From: Deltaproteobacteria bacterium
GTDB taxonomy: Bacteria; Desulfobacterota; Desulfobacteria; Desulfobacterales; JAFDCJ01
Assembly (NCBI GenBank): GCA_024277475.1
Contig: JAJRVC010000623.1
Location: 1-8,480 of the forward strand
Direction: 5' to 3'
DNA length: 8,480 bases
Below are positions 1 to 6,573 of this stretch, piece by piece. Below the pieces are notes generated by a model. That model had not been told where the DNA came from. It saw only the letters and a list, made by a program, of their open reading frames with translations, and ran no database searches. How positions within the stretch are numbered: position 1 is the stretch's first letter; each line of letters opens with the position of its first letter. The translations under genes were made by a program, and so were the position numbers.

Positions 1-59
1 GATAGGAATTAACACAACCTTATTAAACCCCTTTCTAATAATCGTTTTATGGAGAACCC

Positions 60-290
60 ATGCCTGTTTTCAGCTACCTGGCATACCCGCTACCGGGGGC
101 GAAAGAGGAGCTTTTAAATGATCTTACAGCCCTCGACCACTGTGAGGCGACACCCGCCGACAATCAAGAAATCCTGATTCTTATAACCGACACACCCGAC
201 GAGAACAAGGAAAAGGAATTACAAAAGAAATTAAAGAAATTAAAATCATTAGAGTCCCTTGGCATGACCTTTGGCCATACGGACGGGTAA
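60..290 (+). CDS. napD: NapD-like chaperone for NapA maturation
   Basis: Encodes a 76-residue cytoplasmic protein. NapD binds the twin-arginine signal peptide of NapA and holds back export until the molybdenum cofactor is inserted. The sequence fits the small ferredoxin-like NapD fold: an opening strand (VFSYLAYPL), a helix (KEELLNDLTAL), the 'xCE' turn at H27-C28-E29 that resembles 'GCEV' in NapD, a hydrophobic strand (EILILIT), a long Lys/Glu-rich helix, and a last strand near GMTFGH. It is slightly shorter than E. coli NapD (about 87 residues). The start has a good ribosome site (GGAGA at 51-55). It sits directly upstream of napA, the same D-A order as in enterobacterial nap operons, and this supports a call that sequence similarity alone would make only moderately strong. 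NapD proteins diverge widely, so the family assignment is likely but not certain. Confidence 0.82.
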   Translation: MPVFSYLAYPLPGAKEELLNDLTALDHCEATPADNQEILILITDTPDENKEKELQKKLKKLKSLESLGMTFGHTDG

Positions 291-306
291 ACTCAAGACA
301 CACTAT

Positions 307-312
307 AAGGAG
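307..312 (+). promoter_or_regulatory. Ribosome binding site deciding the napA start
   Basis: AAGGAG lies six bases before the ATG at 319. The longer open frame that begins at 271, inside napD, has no comparable site. Starting there would put 16 extra residues ahead of the Tat motif. The ATG at 319 places the twin arginines at residues 5-6, as expected for a Tat signal peptide. Confidence 0.8.
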
Positions 313-318
313 TCGCAA

Positions 319-2634
319 ATGGAAATTAGCAGAAGACAATTCATAAAGTCCGCGGCGATACAGAGTGCCGTCACCGCCGCTGCGGTGCTGTTTCCGGGAA
401 TCAGTTTCGGCGCCTGGAAAAAGTTGGATTCATCTTCGGGGAGCATCGAATGGAAAAAAACGCCGTGTCGGTTTTGCGGTACAGGCTGCGGCCTGCTGGT
501 GGGCGTTTCCGGCGATCGGGCAGTGGCCGTAAAAGGCGATCCTAACTGTAGCGTCAACAAAGGACTGTGCTGCGTAAAAGGCTATCATTCCGTTCAAATC
601 CTTTATGGTAAAGACAGAGTAAAAGAGGCCCTGGTCCGTAAAAACGGCAAACTGGTCGAGGTTCCCATCCAGGAAGCCCTCGATCTGGTTGCCGAAAAAC
701 TGAAAGAGACCATCAAAAGCCGTGGTAAGGATGCCGTCTCCATTTATGGGTCCGGACAATGGTCGATTGCCGACGGGTATGCCGCCTCCAAGCTGTTCAA
801 AGGTTGCATCGGTACCAATAATGTGGAAGCCAACGCCCGCCTGTGCATGGCCAGTGCGGTAACGGGGTTTTTGACCAGCTTCGGTCTGGATGAGCCCATG
901 GGTTGCTATGACGACATGGATCATGCCGATGTCTTCGTCACCTGGGGCAATAATATGGCCGAAATGCATCCGGTCCTCTTCTCAAGAATGCTCGCCAATC
1001 GTAAGAGCAAGGGACATGTAAAGATCATCGATTTTGCCACCCGCACCACGCGTACCAGCCAGGCGGCGGACAAATCCATACTTTTCAGACCCCAGACGGA
1101 TCTGGCCGTGGCCAATGCCATCTGTTATGAGATTATCCGCAACAAGTGGGTTAATTGGGATTTCGTCAAAAAGCATGTCTCCTTTCATAAGGGCAAAACC
1201 AATATCGGCTACGGTACCGAAGACCATTTCAAGTGTAAAGATAAAGCGGAAACTGTTGATTTTGAACAGTACAAGGCATTCCTGGAGGATTACACACCCG
1301 AAAAGGTAGAAAAAATTTCCGGTGTTTCCGCCATGGATATAATGTATATGGCAGCTCTGTACGGAAATCCGGATATAAAGGTGACCTCTTTCTGGTGCAT
1401 GGGTATGAATCAACACACCCGGGGAACCTGGATCAACAATCTCGTTTACAATATTCATCTGTTGACAGGTAAAATTTCCACCCCCGGCAACAGTCCGTTT
1501 TCGCTGACCGGTCAGCCCAGTGCCTGTGGCACGGTGCGTGAAGTGGGCACCCTGACCCATAAGCTTCCTCACGGCGTCGTTATGAATGAAGAGGCCCGGA
1601 AGATGGCTGCAGAAATCTGGCAGGTGCCGGTGAAAAACATCGATCCCAAACCCACCTATCATACCGTCGAGATGTTCCGGGCACTGGACAGAGGGGATAT
1701 CCGTTTCATGTGGGTCCAGGTGACCAACCCCATGGTCACGATGCCCAATTTGAACCGGTACCGGAACGGCGCCGAAAAGGATGGACGCTTTATGGTGGTG
1801 TCCGAAATATATCCCACCCCCACCTATGATGTGGCCGATGTGGTGCTGCCCTCAGCGTTATGGGTCGAGCGGGAAGGTTTTTTCGGCAACTCGGAAAGGC
1901 GCACCCAGCACAACGAGCAGATCGTCCCCACACCGGGCAATGCCATGTGCAATACCTGGCAGATCATCGAAGTCGCCAGAAGACTGGGATATGAAAAACA
2001 ATTCCCCTGGAGCCGGGAAACCTACATCGAAGATATCTGGAATGAGTATATCCGGTTTCACGATACTCCCAAACACAGAATGGCGCCATACAAGGAGCTT
2101 AAAGCGCGATCAGGAGTCCAATGGCCTTTTGTCGACGGATTGGAAACCAAATGGCGATACAATGCCAAATATGATCCGGCCGCCAAGGGAGATGATTTCG
2201 ATTTTTACGGCAAGCCGGATCACAAGGCCTGGATATGGCTGCGGCCTTATGAACCGGCGGCGGAATCGCCGGACAGTGAATACCCCTTCTGGCTCAATAC
2301 AGGCCGCGTTCTGGAGCACTGGCACACCGGTTCCATGACCCGCCGGGTTCCGATCCTGCACAAGGCGGTACCGGAATCCTATGTGGAAATCAATCCCGCT
2401 GATGCCTCCCGCATGGGTATCACCAACGGGATGAAGGTCAAAATATCTTCCCGCAGGGGCTCTGTGGTGATGAAGGCCAGTATCAACGGCCGGGGACTCC
2501 CCCCGCAGGGAATGGTTTTTGTTCCCTTCTTTGATGAAAGCTATCTTATCAATGAGGTCACTCTGGATGCCTTTTGCCCCATATCCAAGCAGCCGGATTA
2601 TAAAAAATGCGCAGTTAAACTGGAGAGAGCATGA
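319..2634 (+). CDS. napA: Periplasmic nitrate reductase catalytic subunit NapA
   Basis: Encodes a 771-residue precursor that reduces nitrate to nitrite in the periplasm, using Mo-bisMGD and one [4Fe-4S] cluster. The N-terminus is a Tat signal (SRRQFIKSAA, residues 4-13) with a hydrophobic stretch ending near FGA at 30-32. The cluster ligands are C50, C53, C57 and C85. K87 in 'CVKGY' is the conserved lysine between the cluster and the pterin. C176 in 'ARLCMASAV' is the expected molybdenum ligand. Other NapA hallmarks are 'GSGQW', 'DEPMGCYDD', 'NMAEMHP', 'NQHTRG', 'LLTGKIS', 'SLTGQPSACGT', 'SERRTQ' and 'TGRVLEHWHTGSMTRRVP' near the C-terminus. The length is between the Desulfovibrio enzyme (about 755) and E. 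coli NapA (828). An extra cysteine (C84) directly precedes the fourth cluster ligand, where Asn is usual. The gene follows napD by 28 bp and overlaps napB by 4 bp, so the three are probably co-transcribed. Assimilatory NasA and formate dehydrogenase are ruled out by the NapA-specific motifs and the Tat signal. Confidence 0.97.
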   Translation: MEISRRQFIKSAAIQSAVTAAAVLFPGISFGAWKKLDSSSGSIEWKKTPCRFCGTGCGLLVGVSGDRAVAVKGDPNCSVNKGLCCVKGYHSVQILYGKDRVKEALVRKNGKLVEVPIQEALDLVAEKLKETIKSRGKDAVSIYGSGQWSIADGYAASKLFKGCIGTNNVEANARLCMASAVTGFLTSFGLDEPMGCYDDMDHADVFVTWGNNMAEMHPVLFSRMLANRKSKGHVKIIDFATRTTRTSQAADKSILFRPQTDLAVANAICYEIIRNKWVNWDFVKKHVSFHKGKTNIGYGTEDHFKCKDKAETVDFEQYKAFLEDYTPEKVEKISGVSAMDIMYMAALYGNPDIKVTSFWCMGMNQHTRGTWINNLVYNIHLLTGKISTPGNSPFSLTGQPSACGTVREVGTLTHKLPHGVVMNEEARKMAAEIWQVPVKNIDPKPTYHTVEMFRALDRGDIRFMWVQVTNPMVTMPNLNRYRNGAEKDGRFMVVSEIYPTPTYDVADVVLPSALWVEREGFFGNSERRTQHNEQIVPTPGNAMCNTWQIIEVARRLGYEKQFPWSRETYIEDIWNEYIRFHDTPKHRMAPYKELKARSGVQWPFVDGLETKWRYNAKYDPAAKGDDFDFYGKPDHKAWIWLRPYEPAAESPDSEYPFWLNTGRVLEHWHTGSMTRRVPILHKAVPESYVEINPADASRMGITNGMKVKISSRRGSVVMKASINGRGLPPQGMVFVPFFDESYLINEVTLDAFCPISKQPDYKKCAVKLERA

Positions 2635-3326
2635 TGGAAAAACCACATCAAAAAGCGGAACAGAAGGTAGGGAAGGTGTTCCTCATTTTTGCCGGGCTCT
2701 GCATCGTTGCCTTGCCGTTTGTCGTGTTTTCGGCCTTTTCCTATGAGCCGGAGGAAACGGCGTCTGCGGTGGTGGAAACACGGATAGGTGCTTTTGATCA
2801 GAACGGCGGGACCCTATTCGAAAACTTTGATCTGATATCAAAGGAATATATGGAAGGTATTTCCACCGCCCGAACCCTCAGTGAATACTACTCGCGCAGA
2901 CAGTATCCGGGGTCTCCTCCTTATATTCCGCATAAGGTTGAGGAAGCCGATTTAGCCAGGGTTGAGTGTCTTGCCTGTCACGCCCGGGGCGGCTGGACGG
3001 AAGAACTGAGAAGAAATACACCCCTAACGCCCCATCCGGAGCAGGTTGCCTGCCGGCAGTGTCACGTCGCAATGACCAAGGCCGAAGTATTTGTTGAAAA
3101 CAACTGGATGAGCGTTATGCCTCCCCGTCTGGGCCGCTCTGAACTGCCCGGGGCACCGCCTCCCATTCCCCACGAGCTTCAAATGAGAGGCAATTGCATT
3201 GCATGCCATGTGGGTCCGGGGACGGTAGCGACTATTCGTGTGGAACACCCTTCGCGGGGAAATTGCAGGCAGTGTCATGTACCGAAAACCAACGCCGAGC
3301 CCTTTAGCCGCAAAACTAAATCATGA
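2631..3326 (+). CDS. napB: NapB-like tetrahaem cytochrome c (tandem NapB units)
   Basis: Encodes a 231-residue exported c-type cytochrome, presumably the electron donor to NapA. A hydrophobic segment at about 15-38, preceded by Lys residues, is a signal peptide or uncleaved membrane anchor. Four CXXCH sites start at C113, C141, C189 and C212. Classical NapB is about 150 residues with two haems. Here the NapB pattern (PPxIPH, CxxCH, HP, CxQCHVxxTxAExF) appears twice, at about 96-155 and 176-225. Each unit has its own candidate distal histidines (H101 and H135; H181 and H206), enough for four bis-His haems. Unit 1 looks most like ordinary NapB; unit 2 is shorter between its two haem sites. The first ATG (2631) overlaps the napA stop in ATGA. 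A second in-frame ATG at 2634 is equally possible and sits better behind GGAGAG (2622-2627). The overlap implies translational coupling to napA. The symbol is used for family membership; the four-haem form may merit its own name. Confidence 0.87.
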   Translation: MMEKPHQKAEQKVGKVFLIFAGLCIVALPFVVFSAFSYEPEETASAVVETRIGAFDQNGGTLFENFDLISKEYMEGISTARTLSEYYSRRQYPGSPPYIPHKVEEADLARVECLACHARGGWTEELRRNTPLTPHPEQVACRQCHVAMTKAEVFVENNWMSVMPPRLGRSELPGAPPPIPHELQMRGNCIACHVGPGTVATIRVEHPSRGNCRQCHVPKTNAEPFSRKTKS

Positions 3327-3392
3327 CGTGGGCAAACAGGGCTCAACCTTAATCAAACAAGACTTTAGTTTCGGTCATTCGAATTTAACTGA

Positions 3393-3398
3393 TACAAT
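3393..3398 (+). promoter_or_regulatory. Possible -10 element upstream of the cytochrome/NrfCD cluster
   Basis: TACAAT matches the sigma-70 -10 consensus at five of six bases and lies 78 bp before the next start codon. The hexamer 17 bp upstream (TTCGGT) is a poor -35. The 150-bp gap between napB and the next gene is the only good place for a promoter between the two clusters, but nothing here proves separate transcription. No clear FNR-type (TTGAT-N4-ATCAA) site was found in the gap. Confidence 0.2.
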
Positions 3399-3476
3399 CT
3401 AAAGGCTGTAGCAAAAAAAAACGGTGCTGCGAAGAGCTTGAAACTATTACTTATTTAATGATATTTCAGGAAGGTT

Positions 3477-4100
3477 ATGAAGACACCAATTTATAAAAAA
3501 TGCCTTTGGGGGATATTCTCATTACTGCTCGTTATCTTTTCAGCCTGGACTGCACATACCGGGCAGAGCGGCGTTACCCGGATTTATAAAAATGCAACTG
3601 CACCGCTTGATGATGAAAAGAGTGTCACCGCAGTCATAGTACTGCCGAAAGATACCGTAATGGTGCGAACTCCCTATCAGGGGGGACGTTTCTGGACCGA
3701 AACCCGCAAGGACAAAATACAGCGTTTTAAATGTAGTCAGTGCCATATTAATAAATCGGTCAGTGTTGCCAAAGCTGCTGAAATAGCCCATGGTGACATA
3801 AGTCTGAATCATGGCAGTCCGGATAAACCGCTATCCTGTTATACCTGTCACAATAAGGATGAGCGTGATTTTCTGGTGACCGAAGCGGGGACGAAAATAG
3901 ATATGGATCGCAGTTACGAGATGTGCGGTCAGTGCCATTTCAGACAAAGAAAAGACTGGGTGGGCGGTGCGCACGGTAAGCGCCTGTCTTACTGGGCAGG
4001 GCAGCGGGTCGTCAAAAACTGTGCCTCCTGCCACAATCCTCACTCACCGCGTTTTGAAAAGCGGTGGCCCAAAACATACTCACCTCCTTTCAGCGAATAG
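3477..4100 (+). CDS. Tetrahaem cytochrome c, c3/c7-like (electron carrier)
   Basis: Encodes a 207-residue exported multihaem cytochrome. Residues about 9-26 form a hydrophobic signal peptide or anchor. Four CXXCH motifs start at C86 (CSQCH), C121 (CYTCH), C150 (CGQCH) and C182 (CASCH). The remaining histidines in the haem-bearing part are H105, H112, H166 and H189, one per haem, so all four haems could be bis-His and low-potential. 'AHG' occurs at 104-106 and 165-167, spaced like distal-ligand elements. The C-terminal 'NCASCHNPHSPRF' style is common in multihaem subunits of NrfD-type complexes. The gene has an AGGAAGG ribosome site (3468-3474). It lies 9 bp before the Fe-S subunit gene and forms a tight trio with it and the NrfD gene. 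The probable role is to carry electrons between the Fe-S/NrfD module and NapAB in the periplasm. NapM is an alternative name if it donates directly to NapA; the sequence alone does not decide this. Confidence 0.86.
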   Translation: MKTPIYKKCLWGIFSLLLVIFSAWTAHTGQSGVTRIYKNATAPLDDEKSVTAVIVLPKDTVMVRTPYQGGRFWTETRKDKIQRFKCSQCHINKSVSVAKAAEIAHGDISLNHGSPDKPLSCYTCHNKDERDFLVTEAGTKIDMDRSYEMCGQCHFRQRKDWVGGAHGKRLSYWAGQRVVKNCASCHNPHSPRFEKRWPKTYSPPFSE

Positions 4101-4109
4101 GGAAATACC

Positions 4110-5081
4110 ATGGATCCCCGGGAAAATAGCGATAATCGAAAGCAAAAAGAGAATAAGCAGCGACAGACTAAACCCTGCGGGCGGCGGGAATTTCTCAAGG
4201 GAGCCGCAAAACTCGCCGCGCTAGGGGGTACTGCAATGCTCGCCGGGTGTGGAACCGAAGCGCTGGGTTCAAGCGAAGAACTCAAATTGCAGTTTAAGGA
4301 ATATTTCAAAAAAAATTACCGCCTTATGACCCCGGAAGAAAAAGACGAAACGGTTCAGCGACTGGAGCGGTTAGCTAAAATAAAAAAAGGGGTGAATGTC
4401 CAGATGAGCTCCGGGGAACCCATTGAGGGGGTTTTGTTCGGTTATGCCTTTAATGTAACACGCTGTGAGGGTTTTATGGAATGCGTAGCGGCCTGTGTGA
4501 AAGAAAACAACCTCGACCGCAAGTCACATACCCAATATATCCGCATTTTTGAGATGGAACATGGTGAGATGACCCCGGAGGTGGGCGACGGAAAATATTT
4601 TCATGAAGTACCGGTTGCGGATCACTTCTATATGGGGGTTCAGTGTTTCCACTGTCAAAACGCCCCATGTGTAAAGGCTTGCCCCACCAAGGCCACCTGG
4701 ATGGAACCCGACGGCATCGTCGTTGTGGATTATGACTGGTGCATCGGCTGCCGGTATTGTATCGCCGCCTGTCCTTATTATGGGCGGCGTTTCAACTGGA
4801 ATGAACCGGTTGTTCCCAAAAACGAAATGACCAAAAAACAGCACTATCTCGGCAACAGGATGCGTTCCAGGGGACAGATGGAAAAATGTACCTTTTGTGT
4901 GCAAAGAAGCAGAGCCGGCAGAAATCCCGCCTGCGTCGAGGCTTGTCCCACGGGTGCCCGGGTTTTCGGAAATCTTCTGGACCCCAAAAGTGAAATCAGA
5001 TTTGTCTTGAAAAACAAGAAAGTTTTCAGGTTAAAGGAAAATCTGGGGACGGACCCGAAATTCTGGTATTTTGTTGATTAG
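4110..5081 (+). CDS. Tat-exported NrfC/DmsB-type Fe-S subunit with lipobox
   Basis: Encodes a 323-residue ferredoxin-type electron-transfer subunit of the DMSO reductase beta-subunit family. After a polar 22-residue leader comes a Tat motif (GRREFLK, 24-30), a hydrophobic stretch, and L44-A45-G46-C47, which matches a lipobox. It may therefore be a Tat-dependent lipoprotein anchored at C47. Four cysteine motifs follow: I, C119, C125, C129 (the expected second Cys is F122, in CEGFMECVAAC); II, C179, C182, C187, C191; III, C211, C214, C217, C221; IV, C260, C263, C275, C279. That gives 15 of the usual 16 cysteines, so one cluster is probably [3Fe-4S] or otherwise altered. The gene is 29 bp upstream of the NrfD gene, the normal partner for this family. 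NrfC-like subunits pass electrons between the NrfD quinone site and a cytochrome or molybdoenzyme. The physiological partner here is inferred from gene order to be the tetrahaem cytochrome and Nap. Confidence 0.92.
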   Translation: MDPRENSDNRKQKENKQRQTKPCGRREFLKGAAKLAALGGTAMLAGCGTEALGSSEELKLQFKEYFKKNYRLMTPEEKDETVQRLERLAKIKKGVNVQMSSGEPIEGVLFGYAFNVTRCEGFMECVAACVKENNLDRKSHTQYIRIFEMEHGEMTPEVGDGKYFHEVPVADHFYMGVQCFHCQNAPCVKACPTKATWMEPDGIVVVDYDWCIGCRYCIAACPYYGRRFNWNEPVVPKNEMTKKQHYLGNRMRSRGQMEKCTFCVQRSRAGRNPACVEACPTGARVFGNLLDPKSEIRFVLKNKKVFRLKENLGTDPKFWYFVD

Positions 5082-5110
5082 GACCGGGCATAGGAAAAAA
5101 GAGGGCGGTC

Positions 5111-6385
5111 ATGAAGACGGAAAAGCCGATCGGTAATCACGGCAAGAGAGAACTAATGATGAAAACGGTAAAAGAAATAATCGCATTTATCAGGGATACC
5201 ATCTCGTGGAGTCTATCGGGCGGGATCGTCTATCAGCTTTTTTTGTGCCTTTTAGCCGCTGTGATGGTGCTGGGTGTATACGGCTATGTCGTCCAATTTA
5301 ATCTGGGCCTGTCGGCCACCAACATGTCCAATATCGTCAGTTGGGGGTTTTATATTTCCAACTTCACCTTTCTGGTAGGTGTGGCGGCGGCGTCCGTTAT
5401 GATTATTTTACCTTCTTATATCTTCAAAGACAAGGATCTGCACAAGGTTGTGATCATCGGTGAAGTTGTGGCCATCGGTGCCCTGGTCATGTGCCTGATG
5501 TTCGTTTTTGTTGATCTCGGCGGCCCTTTGAAGGCCTGGCACATGATGCCGGTCATCGGTCTTTTTAACTGGCCGTCATCACTGCTGACCTGGGATGTCC
5601 TCGTTCTCAACGGCTATCTGGTCTTAAACCTGATCGTGCCAGCTTATATCCTTTATTGTCATTACCACCATCGCCAACCCGAGCCCAAAATATACCTGCC
5701 CTTCGTTTTTCTCTCAATATTCTGGGCTTTTGGAATCCACCTGGTTACGGCTTTTTTGTATCAGGGGCTTCCCGCCAGGCCTTTCTGGAACAATCCTTTG
5801 ATGGGCCCCCGGTTTTTAGCATCCGCCTTTGCGGCCGGTCCGTCTTTGATCATCGTCGTACTGATTATCATTCAATCCACGACTTCATTTAAAATTGAGG
5901 ATCAGATCTTTAACAAAATCAGGCGAATCGCTGCCGTTTCAGCCATCATTAATCTGATCATGCTCTTTTCCGAGATTTTCAAAGAATTCTACCTTCCCAC
6001 CCATCACAGTCTGCCGGCGATATATCTCTATTTCGGTCTCGACGGTCACAATGCTCTGGTACCCTGGATCTGGACCGCGATTTCCATAAATGTTTTGGGT
6101 ACCCTGACCCTGGCTTTCAACCCCGGAAAAAATAACCCTAAAATCCTGCTGCCGGCCTGCATTTTCCTCTTTCTGGGAGTCTGGGTCGAAAAAGGTATTG
6201 GATTGATTGTGCCGGGTCTGGTCCCTTCGCCCCTAGGAGAGGTGGTGGATTATGCACCAAGCTGGGTGGAAATCTGTGTCACTCTCGGCATCCTGGCCCT
6301 CGGCATCTTTGTCGTCACCATGCTGGTTAAACCGGCTCTGAAAATTGAGCAGCGCTTTGAATCGTATAATCGATCGCAAAGTTGA
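5111..6385 (+). CDS. nrfD: NrfD/PsrC-family membrane quinone-binding subunit
   Basis: Encodes a 424-residue integral membrane protein. About ten hydrophobic helices are visible, near residues 40-62, 77-100, 113-134, 161-183, 195-217, 235-255, 274-292, 318-336, 344-368 and 385-406. That count fits the longer DsrP/ActC-like branch of NrfD proteins. Family-type segments include 'VDLGGPLKAWHMM' (134-146), 'GPRFLASAFAAGPS' (232-245), 'SEIFKEFYLPTHH' (287-299) and 'GEVVDYAPSWVE' (376-387). Members of this family exchange electrons between menaquinol and a partner ferredoxin subunit; the gene just upstream encodes that partner. The ATG at 5111 has GAGG at 5101-5104 at ideal spacing. In-frame ATGs at 5156 and 5159 would trim only a polar N-terminus. 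The symbol denotes the family: no NrfA nitrite reductase gene is present, so a role in nitrite reduction is not implied. Context points to nitrate respiration, but service to another periplasmic acceptor is possible. Confidence 0.93.
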   Translation: MKTEKPIGNHGKRELMMKTVKEIIAFIRDTISWSLSGGIVYQLFLCLLAAVMVLGVYGYVVQFNLGLSATNMSNIVSWGFYISNFTFLVGVAAASVMIILPSYIFKDKDLHKVVIIGEVVAIGALVMCLMFVFVDLGGPLKAWHMMPVIGLFNWPSSLLTWDVLVLNGYLVLNLIVPAYILYCHYHHRQPEPKIYLPFVFLSIFWAFGIHLVTAFLYQGLPARPFWNNPLMGPRFLASAFAAGPSLIIVVLIIIQSTTSFKIEDQIFNKIRRIAAVSAIINLIMLFSEIFKEFYLPTHHSLPAIYLYFGLDGHNALVPWIWTAISINVLGTLTLAFNPGKNNPKILLPACIFLFLGVWVEKGIGLIVPGLVPSPLGEVVDYAPSWVEICVTLGILALGIFVVTMLVKPALKIEQRFESYNRSQS

Positions 6386-6430
6386 TTCGCACCAGTGATC
6401 GACTTGACTGTTATCTCTTCAGTCTTCGGG

Positions 6431-6464
6431 GGAGGAACGTCGTTCAAGCTCCGTAGATTCCTCC
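6431..6464 (+). terminator. Candidate hairpin terminator after the NrfD gene
   Basis: GGAGGAA (6431-6437) pairs perfectly with TTCCTCC (6458-6464), with a possible extra G-U pair, around a 20-base loop. The following bases (TGTTATTT) contain several T residues but no clean T-run. It sits 46 bp after the NrfD stop codon and before the next gene, where a terminator would be expected. The long loop and weak U-tract make intrinsic termination plausible rather than certain. Confidence 0.35.
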
Positions 6465-6573
6465 TGTTATTTCAGCTTAAACAGCTAAATTATCGATAAA
6501 ATTTTGGCGCTGTTTTATCTTAAATCACATCCACCAAAACCCCTTTTAAAGTCCGCCGCCAGGAGGCCAATCT

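Noticed and set aside
1..59. Promoter or FNR box upstream of napD
   Set aside because: Only 59 bases are available. TTAACA (9-14) and AATAAT (37-42) are spaced too far apart for a sigma-70 promoter, and no FNR-like dyad is seen. The true promoter may lie outside the window.
271..318. Longer napA start at ATG 271, overlapping napD
   Set aside because: It has no good ribosome site and adds 16 residues before the Tat signal. The ATG at 319 has AAGGAG at ideal spacing.
430..969. 179-codon - strand frame opposite napA
   Set aside because: Antisense shadow of napA's cluster and active-site region; no family resemblance.
1781..2338. 185-codon + strand frame inside napA
   Set aside because: It lies wholly within napA in another frame, with no recognisable domain. 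It is a shadow of a strongly supported gene.
6490..6499. Perfect palindrome TTATCGATAA as an operator
   Set aside because: Ten-base palindromes in AT-rich spacer are expected by chance, and it matches no regulator site I know. FNR consensus (TTGAT-N4-ATCAA) is not met.
6504..6520. Sigma-54 promoter (TTGGCGCTGTTTTATCT) before the hemerythrin/PAS gene
   Set aside because: The GG at the -24 position is present but the required GC at -12 is TC, so the core spacing rule fails.
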